Source: Gammaproteobacteria bacterium (GTDB lineage: Bacteria; Pseudomonadota; Gammaproteobacteria; Natronospirales; REEB76). From it: a stretch of DNA of 17,765 bases. Below are positions 1 to 6,666 of this stretch, one piece after another (within the stretch, counting starts at the first letter, position 1; every line of letters starts with the position of its first letter). Below the pieces are notes generated by a model, which saw only the letters and a program-made list of their open reading frames with translations, was not told the DNA's origin and made no database searches. Both the position numbers and the translations under genes were made by a program. Location of the stretch: assembly GCA_028871235.1 (NCBI GenBank), contig JAGWNO010000019.1, positions 1 to 17,765 on the forward strand, written 5' to 3'.

Positions 1-182
1 AGTTCTGCGGTTTGGACTGGGAACCGGCCTGCCTCGAGTTCAGTAAAGTCAAACGCGCGGTGAAAACAGCCAGCCTCTATCAGGTGCGCCAGGCCCCCTA
101 CACCCAATCCATAGGCCGGTGGCGGAGATACGCCGCCCATATGGAACCGCTCAAACAGGTTCTCGCCGCGGCAAACCCATAG
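1..182 (+). CDS. Sulfotransferase family protein, C-terminal fragment (cut by window edge)
   Basis: An open frame runs in from the left edge and ends at the TAG at 180-182, giving the last 59 residues or so. They contain the block KVKRAVKTAS followed by QVRQ, a tyrosine and RW. The next gene has the same block near its own end (KVKRSVTTAS, QVRQ, RW), so this is the tail of a paralogous TPR-type sulfotransferase of the Sulfotransfer_3 group. Enzymes of this fold move sulfate from PAPS to a hydroxyl group; the substrate cannot be told from this fragment. The downstream gene starts 55 bases later on the same strand, so the two may form one transcript. A run of six T at 187-192 follows the stop, but only a very weak stem precedes it, so I do not call a terminator. 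The N-terminal part lies outside the window, and whether it also carries an SseB-like domain is unknown. Confidence 0.8.
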   Translation, partial: FCGLDWEPACLEFSKVKRAVKTASLYQVRQAPYTQSIGRWRRYAAHMEPLKQVLAAANP

Positions 183-237
183 GCGCTTTTTTGTTTTGCG
201 ATGCCGGGTACGATGGCGATAAAAGGATTAATAGAGC

Positions 238-2427
238 ATGTCTGCTGAATTAAAGAATTCCCCACTTGATGATGCGCTACACACGGCGGCCGATGACGTC
301 GGCGGCCGCATTGATTTCATCAAGACCCTGGTGCAGTCCAGGGTCTGGCTCATCACGGATAGGCCCTGGGATGGGCACGCCGCCCCCGACAAGGGCATGC
401 AGCTGGCGCTGGTCAGTGACGGGTCGAACCAGCAGCAGGCCATGCTCGCGGTATTCACCGGCCGGGGCTACGCCGCGGAATATATCCGCAGCATCGAACA
501 TCTCCAGCATGCATTCCATAATATCGTCGAGGTTGACATGACCTGGGCGCTGCTGGGCGTGCCGCCCGGCGCCGGCGTCATGGTGAACCCCAATGCCGCC
601 CGCGGCTTCAGGATCTCGCCGGAGGTCGCCAGTGAGCTGCGTCAGAGTGCGCAACTGAACTTCTCACTGGCTCAACACGATCTCAAGCAACCTCGGCCTG
701 CCAAACCGGTTGCGCGCAGCGCTGTCCCGCTGTCCGCCATCAGCGCCGCCATTACCGCGATCAAGGAGTTTATCCAGGCCGGCGACGTGGAAAGCGCCGA
801 ACGGCGGCTGGATGGATTCATCAAAAGCGGAGCCGACGAAGAATACGTGCTCAGCATGCAGGCATTGATCGCCAAGTCACGGACTGACTACCCGCTGGCG
901 ATCACGCTGCTGGAGAAAGCCCTGCAGAAAACCGCGGACCAGAGGCTCTCAGGTGAATTCTGGTGGTTCCTGGCACAGGTGCATGAGGAAGCGAAACAAC
1001 TTGAACAGGCGGAACACGCCTATTTCCAGGCGTATGCCTGCGATCCAAGCAACGTCGGCTATGTCATGGACCTGTCGCATTTCCTGGCGAAGCAGTACCG
1101 CCTGGATGAGGCTGTTGCGCTGCTCAAGCAGGCGGTGAGCGCCCACCCCTCCGACCCGGCCCCGGGGGTGCTGATCGGCATCCTGCTCATCGAGGGCGGC
1201 CGACAGGAGGAAGCCATTACCGCATTTGATGATGTACTCGTCCGGCATCCGCACTCCGCCGGCGCGCATTTCAACCGGGCGGTCGGCCTGCAGATGCTGG
1301 GACGCATGGATGAGGCGCGGACCGCCTATGAACAGGCCTTGCGTCTGGACCCGGCACTGGATGGTTATAACCAGTATGCAAACCTGCGGGACTTCAAATC
1401 AGCCGACCCCGCCCAGATCGACAGCTACGTGCAGATGCTGGAACACCGTGTGCGCGATGATATGCCGCTCAGTTCCCGGATCGACGGGAATTTTGCCTTG
1501 GCCCGGATCTATCAAGTCCGGGACGATCTGGACCGTTCCTTCGCCTATGTGGAAAAGGCCAACCGTCTCAAGCGCTCGACCATCAAATACGCCACCGCCG
1601 ATACGCAACAGGACGTGGAGAACATCATCGGACTGTTCAACAAGCCGTTCATCGAGCGTTTCAAGGGTCTGGCGGCATCGGAACTGGCGCCGATTTTCGT
1701 GCTGGGCATGCCCCGCTCCGGCACCACCCTCACCGAGCAGATACTCGCCGCCCACAGCCGCGTCACCGCCGGTGGCGAGATGATCTATCTCGCGGAACTC
1801 GGTGACGCATTCGCCAAGACCTGGGCGGGCGTCACCGGTGAAACCGGGGACCAGCGGACCGGACTGGTGGAGGCGCTGCACCAGGTAACCAGTAAGCTGA
1901 CGGAACGTACCAAGAGATTGCAAACCCCCGGCAAGCGCTTCACTGACAAGATGCCGGGGAACTATCTGCACATAGGCCTCATCTACCTGCTGTTCCCCAA
2001 CGCCAGCGTCATTCACTGCCGCAGGAACCCCATCGACACCTGCCTGAGCATTTACGAGCGCCTGTTCACCAAAGGCCTGCTGTTCAGTTATGACACGCAG
2101 GAGCTGGGCCAGTATTACAATCTTTACCTGCGCATGATGCGCCATTGGCGTGCGACCCTGCCGGAGGATTTCATCCTCGACGTGCAATACGAGGAGATGG
2201 TCGCCGAACCCGAGCAGCAGATAAGGAGGCTGCTGGCTTTCTGCAACCTGGAATTCGAGGAAGCCTGTCTGGAGTTCCACAAGGTCAAGCGCTCGGTCAC
2301 CACCGCCAGCACCCTGCAGGTACGGCAGCCCATGTACAGGACTTCCGTCAACCGCTGGGAAAAATACGGTGACCGGCTCAAGCCGCTAATCGAAGCCCTT
2401 GGTCCCGGGATCACCGGGAAAACATAA
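238..2427 (+). CDS. SseB-like / TPR / sulfotransferase three-part protein
   Basis: This 729-residue protein has three parts. Residues about 5-145 align by eye with the SseB N-terminal domain: an amphipathic start, a KTLVQSRVWL segment like the SseB RTLLESTVWV segment, a VFT core strand, and VNPNAARGFRISPE near the end. Residues about 165-400 are helical TPR-type repeats (for example around the GAHFNRAVGLQMLGRMDEA segment). Residues about 485-720 are a PAPS-dependent sulfotransferase: the 5'-phosphosulfate loop PRSGTT is at 492-497, the 3'-phosphate-binding segment IHCRRNP at 592-598, and a conserved KVKR...TAS...QVRQ tail follows. The family transfers sulfate from PAPS, and TPR units usually bind a protein partner or substrate; the acceptor here is unknown. 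No signal peptide is seen, so it is probably cytoplasmic. The ATG at 238 has AAGGA at 223-227, ten bases upstream. Its stop abuts the stop of the convergent oxygenase gene. The SseB part is the odd element, since TPR-sulfotransferases usually start directly with TPRs. Confidence 0.88.
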   Translation: MSAELKNSPLDDALHTAADDVGGRIDFIKTLVQSRVWLITDRPWDGHAAPDKGMQLALVSDGSNQQQAMLAVFTGRGYAAEYIRSIEHLQHAFHNIVEVDMTWALLGVPPGAGVMVNPNAARGFRISPEVASELRQSAQLNFSLAQHDLKQPRPAKPVARSAVPLSAISAAITAIKEFIQAGDVESAERRLDGFIKSGADEEYVLSMQALIAKSRTDYPLAITLLEKALQKTADQRLSGEFWWFLAQVHEEAKQLEQAEHAYFQAYACDPSNVGYVMDLSHFLAKQYRLDEAVALLKQAVSAHPSDPAPGVLIGILLIEGGRQEEAITAFDDVLVRHPHSAGAHFNRAVGLQMLGRMDEARTAYEQALRLDPALDGYNQYANLRDFKSADPAQIDSYVQMLEHRVRDDMPLSSRIDGNFALARIYQVRDDLDRSFAYVEKANRLKRSTIKYATADTQQDVENIIGLFNKPFIERFKGLAASELAPIFVLGMPRSGTTLTEQILAAHSRVTAGGEMIYLAELGDAFAKTWAGVTGETGDQRTGLVEALHQVTSKLTERTKRLQTPGKRFTDKMPGNYLHIGLIYLLFPNASVIHCRRNPIDTCLSIYERLFTKGLLFSYDTQELGQYYNLYLRMMRHWRATLPEDFILDVQYEEMVAEPEQQIRRLLAFCNLEFEEACLEFHKVKRSVTTASTLQVRQPMYRTSVNRWEKYGDRLKPLIEALGPGITGKT

Positions 2428-3306
2428 TCAGGCCTGCCCGGTCCCGCGCCGTTCCCGGCGGCTGGCGATCGCATCCTCGAGCCATTGCAGCTGCTCGGTC
2501 GTGGGCGTCACGGAGAAGAAACTCACGGCGACGTGACGTCCGATAGATGTGACCTGGTGAAACCAGCCGGTGGGCAGGAACAACATCTCATTCTTATCCA
2601 GGTAGCATTCGCGGCGAGTCTCGGCGGCGGTCGCATACAACGGGAAACGCCCCATATCCGGATTCACCGGGTCGAGCAGCGACATATGCGGCCTGTGATC
2701 CAGGTTTTCATAGCGTATATAGCCATTGGGCTCGACTTCCAGCAGCTTGCCCTGCGGATAAAGATTGACGGCCTGTTCCGGCGGGAACAGGGTGAAATGC
2801 TTGCGCCCCTCAACGACTACGTAAAGATTGTCATTGAAATCGTGGTGCAGCGGCGTGGTGATGGATTCCCCGCTGTTCCCCATCCACAGATTGACGCAGC
2901 GCAGGGCAAGGTCCTTGAAATATACCGGGATGTTGAAGTCCCCGACCAGCTGCAATAACGGCGGTTCAATCACATTGTCATGCTGCAGGTTCAGGTAAAT
3001 ATCACGATCGCCTTCCCTCGGCGTCATCACCTGGGCAAGGAATTGGTGAAACGGCATCGGTGTATAGCGGGTGCTGTCGGGCGCGAAGTTACTGGCATCG
3101 TCGCGTCGCAATACCAGCACCTGCTGGGCACCCGCCTTGTATGACAGATACTCATTCGTCCACAAATGCGTCTGCCATCCGAGCTGGGCGAGCGATTCGG
3201 TGGTGATGACCACCGGCCTGCGGGGCACGTAGTAGTCGTGATAGAACTCTTCGAGCGCCAGCGGATGCCTGAGGCGGGGAACCTGCACAGGGGTAGTTGT
3301 ATTCAT
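2428..3306 (-). CDS. JmjC/cupin_8 family Fe(II)/2-oxoglutarate-dependent oxygenase-like protein
   Basis: The protein is about 292 residues from the ATG at 3306. Its N-terminal RRPVVITTESLAQLGW resembles the opening of cupin-like (Cupin_8/JmjC) proteins. The metal site is visible: H154-x-D156 in the PLHHDFND segment and a distal H250 in LPTGWFHQV. The GRKHFTLFPP strand after the first motif carries the lysine that in JmjC relatives such as FIH contacts 2-oxoglutarate. The expected activity is hydroxylation of a protein or small-molecule side chain; the substrate is unknown. The frame also opens at a GTG at 3315 (three residues longer), and neither start has a clear ribosome binding site. A -10-like CATAAT lies at 3359-3364 on this strand without a convincing -35. 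The gene could also be read from the tRNA-Arg transcript upstream. It converges with the sulfotransferase gene with no bases between the stops, so the neighbours are not co-transcribed, although hydroxylation and sulfation could act on a shared target. Confidence 0.85.
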   Translation of the reverse strand: MNTTTPVQVPRLRHPLALEEFYHDYYVPRRPVVITTESLAQLGWQTHLWTNEYLSYKAGAQQVLVLRRDDASNFAPDSTRYTPMPFHQFLAQVMTPREGDRDIYLNLQHDNVIEPPLLQLVGDFNIPVYFKDLALRCVNLWMGNSGESITTPLHHDFNDNLYVVVEGRKHFTLFPPEQAVNLYPQGKLLEVEPNGYIRYENLDHRPHMSLLDPVNPDMGRFPLYATAAETRRECYLDKNEMLFLPTGWFHQVTSIGRHVAVSFFSVTPTTEQLQWLEDAIASRRERRGTGQA

Positions 3307-3392
3307 AAGGATCACCGCTGACCACGGGCAGCAGATTCACGCCATGCCCGCTGCCGACATTATGGGACGGGCAGGCAAACCGGATGGTGCGT

Positions 3393-3415
3393 CACGGCCG
3401 TGGGCGCCCGCCGTG
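3393..3415 (-). other. Inverted repeat downstream of tRNA-Arg
   Basis: CACGGC at 3393-3398 and GCCGTG at 3410-3415 are perfect complements around an 11-base GC-rich centre. In the direction of the tRNA-Arg transcript the hairpin starts about 13 bases after the CCA end. No T-tract follows, so it may aid 3'-end formation or slow readthrough into the oxygenase gene, but it is not a standard intrinsic terminator. Confidence 0.3.
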
Positions 3416-3427
3416 GCCCTGCCGGAG

Positions 3428-3504
3428 TGGTGCCCCGGGGCGGAGTTGAACCGCCGACCTTCCCCTTAGGAGGGGGATGCTCTATCCAACTGAGCTACCG
3501 GGGC
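3428..3504 (-). tRNA. tRNA-Arg (anticodon CCT)
   Basis: The 77-base cloverleaf reads 5' to 3' from 3504. The seven-pair acceptor stem is GCCCCGG with CCGGGGC, followed by A73 and an encoded CCA at 3428-3430. The anticodon arm has the loop CTCCTAA, giving anticodon CCT, which reads AGG. The T arm has the standard TTCAACT loop between GGCGG and CCGCC. A73 is usual for tRNA-Arg. A TATCAT hexamer at 3529-3534 on this strand is well placed as a -10 element, leaving a leader of roughly 15-18 bases, but no good -35 is visible. The hexamer lies exactly in the loop of the inverted repeat CTGCGC/GCGCAG at 3523-3540. Confidence 0.97.
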
Positions 3505-3614
3505 TGAATGAAATTCATTTGCCTGCGCATGATAGCGCAGTGGCTGTCCGTGCCTGCGCTCCACCCGTCCTGCAATCCTTGGCCCGCCCGTTCCCGGCGA
3601 GACCGCAAACGACA

Positions 3615-3634
3615 AAGCCGGGGTGACCCGGCTT
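3615..3634 (-). terminator. Intrinsic terminator of tRNA-Ala
   Basis: AAGCCGGG at 3615-3622 and CCCGGCTT at 3627-3634 form a perfect eight-pair stem with a four-base loop. On the minus strand the hairpin begins 19 bases after the tRNA-Ala CCA end and runs into TTTGTCGTTT. It separates tRNA-Ala from tRNA-Arg, so the two are probably separate transcripts. Confidence 0.75.
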
Positions 3635-3653
3635 GACGAACCTAATCCAGAAC

Positions 3654-3729
<76 letters not shown>

Positions 3730-3743
3730 GTAAAACGGGCGCC

Positions 3744-3772
3744 ATTCTAGCATCGCCCCCGGGAGCTGCCAA
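3744..3772 (-). promoter_or_regulatory. Sigma70-type promoter of tRNA-Ala
   Basis: On the minus strand TTGGCA (3767-3772) and TAGAAT (3744-3749) are exactly 17 bases apart. Transcription would start near 3737, and the tRNA begins 14 bases after the -10. A GC-rich discriminator (GGCGCCC) follows the -10, as is common at stringently controlled stable-RNA promoters. The rest of the 220-base stretch to the lipoprotein gene at 3950 holds no gene. The leader of that gene must lie there, but I find no convincing plus-strand promoter in it; TATGCT at 3847-3852 is only a weak -10 candidate. Confidence 0.75.
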
Positions 3773-3949
3773 TTTGCTGCAGTGCGCGCCGGCCGCCGCG
3801 GCGATGCCATGTCGGCGGCCTGCCGCGACCGGACCTTAATACAGGATATGCTAGGCTAACTTCACCGGTGGATAAGGCAGGCGTGGATGCTGTCATGCCT
3901 CGCCAATTGAAGCCGGGAAACATAGTCACTCATCCGCAGCACCCCACCC

Positions 3950-4369
3950 ATGTCTATCCGTACCGCTCCGCTGACCATCCTCAGTAGCGCCGCCCTGATG
4001 CTGTTGGCAAGCGGTTGCATGAGCGCCAGGCCTGCCCATGCCGCTCCCGGCATCGCCACCTCGGCGAAGATCGCGCCGCCGCTGGCCGCCGCCGCCCGAC
4101 AACTGCAGGCCGGCGTCACCCGGTTCCCGTCCAGCGGCACGGCCCGCAGCGACGCCGACGGCAGGCTCCAGGTCTATGTGTACGTGGAGCAGCCGTCGTC
4201 GCCCGCGGTGCTGGCGGCGCTCACCACCCACGGCCTGCATGCAGCGGTCGCGAGCCCGCCGCTGCAGCTGATCGAAGGCTGGGCAAGTCCGCAGGATCTG
4301 GACCGCATCGCCGCACTGCCCGGCGTGCTGCGCATCACCCTGCCCCGTTACGCACAGCCCCACAGGTGA
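3950..4369 (+). CDS. Small lipoprotein related to the pro-region of the downstream protease
   Basis: The 139-residue protein begins with an n-region and hydrophobic stretch ending LLASGC, with C23 as the likely lipidated cysteine. Serine at +2 predicts the outer membrane. The lipobox is slightly off consensus because alanine sits at -3. Residues about 73-135 (LQVYVYV to LPRYA) match residues 83-145 of the next gene's product (VQVYLHY to VPRYA) in order, length and spacing, with no protease domain following. It therefore looks like a free-standing copy of the protease pro-region. By analogy with stand-alone subtilisin prodomains (I9-type inhibitors), it may inhibit the protease or help it fold in the envelope; that is inference. 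An in-frame stop at 3923-3925 leaves this ATG as the first ATG of the frame, but no Shine-Dalgarno motif is visible. The stop overlaps the likely ribosome binding site of the protease gene, so translation of the pair is probably coupled. Confidence 0.75.
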   Translation: MSIRTAPLTILSSAALMLLASGCMSARPAHAAPGIATSAKIAPPLAAAARQLQAGVTRFPSSGTARSDADGRLQVYVYVEQPSSPAVLAALTTHGLHAAVASPPLQLIEGWASPQDLDRIAALPGVLRITLPRYAQPHR

Positions 4370-4380
4370 AGCACCCGGTC

Positions 4381-6612
4381 ATGAATGCCCTATCTATATA
4401 TAGAGACGCCCGGCGCCGGGCGGCAGCGCTGCTGCTGCTCATGCTGCCCCTCGCCGCCGGCGCCGCACTGCCGGCCGCGGCCAGGAACAAGCTGGATGCA
4501 CGGCTGGCCGCTGTGGCCGTGGCGGCGGCCGGCAATCGCACCGCACCGCTGATGGCCTCCGCCATCAGCAGGGAAATCTTCCGGCAGAATTCCCCCGCGG
4601 AGGTGCGCTGGAATGCCGCCGCCCAGGTGCAGGTGTACCTGCACTATGCGCGCGCCGGCACTGCGCCCGGGGGGGCCGCACTCGCCGCACTGGGTGCCAG
4701 CGATGTGGTGGGCAGCCGCGCGCTCGGCGTGGTGCAGGCCTGGATCCCGGCGAGCGCACTGACCGCCGCCGCCGCGCTGCCGGAAGTGACGCGCATCAGC
4801 GTGCCGCGCTACGCCTTCGTAAAGCGCGCCCCGGCGGCGACGCTGCCACGCACGGGTACGGTGGATACGCAAGGCGACCAACTCCTCGGCGCCGCCCAGT
4901 TCCGCGGGGCCAGCGGCTACACCGGCCAGGGCATAGTGGTGGGCGTGATCTCCGACGGCGACAGCGGCGTGTCCACCGACCAGGCCAGCGGCGATCTGCC
5001 GGCCAACGTGTGGGACGATCCGAACAATGCCGGCAGCTTCAAGAGCTCGGGCGCGGAAGGCACCGCCATGATGGAGATCGTCTATGACCTGGCTCCGGGG
5101 GTGAAACAACTGGGCTTCTGCGGTCCCCAGACCACCCTGGATTTCCTCACCTGCCTCAACGACTTCGCCAAAGACATTAACGCCAATGTGATCGTGGACG
5201 ATCTGGGCTTCCCCGGCGAGGCCATGTTCACCGACGGCAACTTCGCCACCGCCGTGAAACAGTTCGCCCAGAACCATCCCAACATCCGCCTGGTGAGCGC
5301 CGCCGGCAACGACGCCACGGCCTTCTGGGCCGGCGGCTGGAACGCCATGACCTTGGGCACGCCGGTGACGGTCAACGGCGTCACCTATACCACGGCGCTC
5401 AATTTCGCCGCTTCCGGACCGGCGAACCCGGATATGACATTCACGGTGCAGCCCGGCGATACCGTCACCTATATCCTGGAATGGGATGATCCCTGGAACG
5501 ACGCCAGCACCACCAACGATCCGAACGGCGACTATGACGTGGTGCTGTTCGACAGCGGCAACAATCCCATCGCCTGCAACCAGGGCATGAACATCAACAC
5601 CAGCAACGGGAAATGCAGCTACACCACGACGCTGCCGCTGGATACCCCGGGACCCCAACCCGTGCAGGGCAGCCAGTGGCAGAACACCGGCACCACCACC
5701 GCCAGCGTGCATCTGGAAATCTTCCTGGTGAAGGGCACGCCGGGCCCCAACCCCGGTGACCTGGGCAACAATCTGAAGATACTGTTCGCATCCCAGAAAT
5801 CGAATCAGATACAGATCAGCCCGAATACGCCCGCCGGCAGCACCTTCGGTCAATCGGCGGTGGCGAGCCCCCTGGAAATCACCGTGGGCGCGGTCCCCGC
5901 CGGCAACCCCGGCCAGATAGAAACCTACAGTTCCCAGGGGCCGGTGTTGCTGGGGATCCCCGGCACCGGTACCGGCACCCAGCCGGCGGAAAGCCGCCCG
6001 AAACCGGATTTCGTGGCGCCGGATTGTGTCAGCGTGACCGGCGTGGGCGGTTTCGGTTCGCCCTTCTGCGGCACTTCGGCGGCCGCGCCGCACATCGCCG
6101 GACTCATGGCGCTGCTGCTGTCCGCCTATCCCGGCGACGATCCCTATGTGCTCCTCCAGAACAGCGCCACGCCGCTCGGCGTCCAGCCGCCCCCCAATGG
6201 GGTGTATGGTTTCGGGCTGCCCGACCTGCCCGCCCTGCTGAGTTCGGGGAAATATCCGGCCACCGGCGCAGTCATCGCCAGTCCCGTCAACGGGGCGAGC
6301 ATCTACAGCGGACAAGCGACCAGTTTCGCCGCCAGCTGTCTCGGCTACAGCGCCTCCGGCGGCTTCACCTATCTGTGGAATTTCGGCACCGCGGCCATCC
6401 CGGATTCCAGCTCACCGACCCCGAATGTGACCTACACCACTTCCGGCACTTATACGGTGACGCTGACCTGCAGCAATACCGTCGGCTCCGGGTCAACCAG
6501 CAGTGTAATCACCGTAACCAATCCGCCGAGCAAGGGCGGCGGCGGAAGTTTCGGCCTGCTGGCTCTGGCCGCACTCCTGACCGCTGCTGTGGCCGCCCGG
6601 CGGCGCAGGTGA
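4381..6612 (+). CDS. Secreted subtilisin-fold, sedolisin-like serine protease with PKD domain and GlyGly-CTERM tail
   Basis: The protein is 743 residues from the ATG at 4381, with AGGTGA at 4364-4369. The frame is open further upstream, but only in the shadow of the lipoprotein gene. In order: signal peptide (MNALSIYRDARRR plus a Leu/Ala core, about 1-30), pro-region 83-145, and a catalytic domain from about 160. The catalytic domain carries VGVISDGD (D192, D194), EGTAMMEIVYDLAPG with E226 where subtilisins have the HGT histidine, the SAAGND strand (N310), and the nucleophile S566 in FCGTSAAAPHIAG. This pattern fits the S53-like group inside the S8 fold. A beta-rich insert at about 350-470 resembles PPC-type domains. 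A PKD-like domain (about 631-715) is followed by GGGGSFG at 719-725, a hydrophobic stretch and RRRR: a GlyGly-CTERM signal cut by rhombosortase. It is expected to be exported and surface-attached or released. The rhombosortase gene is not in the window. The substrate is unknown. Confidence 0.85.
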   Translation: MNALSIYRDARRRAAALLLLMLPLAAGAALPAAARNKLDARLAAVAVAAAGNRTAPLMASAISREIFRQNSPAEVRWNAAAQVQVYLHYARAGTAPGGAALAALGASDVVGSRALGVVQAWIPASALTAAAALPEVTRISVPRYAFVKRAPAATLPRTGTVDTQGDQLLGAAQFRGASGYTGQGIVVGVISDGDSGVSTDQASGDLPANVWDDPNNAGSFKSSGAEGTAMMEIVYDLAPGVKQLGFCGPQTTLDFLTCLNDFAKDINANVIVDDLGFPGEAMFTDGNFATAVKQFAQNHPNIRLVSAAGNDATAFWAGGWNAMTLGTPVTVNGVTYTTALNFAASGPANPDMTFTVQPGDTVTYILEWDDPWNDASTTNDPNGDYDVVLFDSGNNPIACNQGMNINTSNGKCSYTTTLPLDTPGPQPVQGSQWQNTGTTTASVHLEIFLVKGTPGPNPGDLGNNLKILFASQKSNQIQISPNTPAGSTFGQSAVASPLEITVGAVPAGNPGQIETYSSQGPVLLGIPGTGTGTQPAESRPKPDFVAPDCVSVTGVGGFGSPFCGTSAAAPHIAGLMALLLSAYPGDDPYVLLQNSATPLGVQPPPNGVYGFGLPDLPALLSSGKYPATGAVIASPVNGASIYSGQATSFAASCLGYSASGGFTYLWNFGTAAIPDSSSPTPNVTYTTSGTYTVTLTCSNTVGSGSTSSVITVTNPPSKGGGGSFGLLALAALLTAAVAARRRR
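4393..4404. repeat. AT-rich 12-bp palindrome at the start of the protease gene
   Basis: TCTATATATAGA is a perfect palindrome from the fifth codon onward of the protease gene, in otherwise very GC-rich DNA. It could be a protein-binding site or a weak hairpin near the translation start, or chance use of rare AT-rich codons (Leu-Ser-Ile-Tyr-Arg). Confidence 0.4.
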
Positions 6613-6666
6613 TCCCCGGGACACCGCGCATGCTCGGCATCCGCAAGGCCGCCGGGTTACGCTGAT

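Noticed and set aside
187..192. T-run after the first stop codon as an intrinsic terminator
   Set aside because: Only a four-pair stem with a long loop can be drawn before it, too weak to support a terminator.
191..224. Promoter between the two sulfotransferase genes (TTGCGA / GATAAA)
   Set aside because: The start site would fall at or after the ribosome binding site of the second gene.
2403..2419. Hairpin TCCCGG/CCGGGA at the end of the sulfotransferase gene as a terminator
   Set aside because: It lies inside coding sequence and no T-tract follows in either direction.
3152..3340. Short minus-strand frame overlapping the start of the oxygenase gene
   Set aside because: It is out of frame with the oxygenase, Pro/Arg-rich, and has no independent signals.
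4015..4380. Longer version of the protease gene starting at 4015
   Set aside because: The extra 122 residues are Arg/Pro/His-rich, overlap the lipoprotein gene in another frame, and would bury the signal peptide that begins at the ATG at 4381.
4390..6315. Long open frame on the minus strand opposite the protease gene
   Set aside because: Its product is Gly/His/Arg-rich and low in complexity, as expected of antisense GC-rich coding DNA. The sense strand has clear protease motifs.
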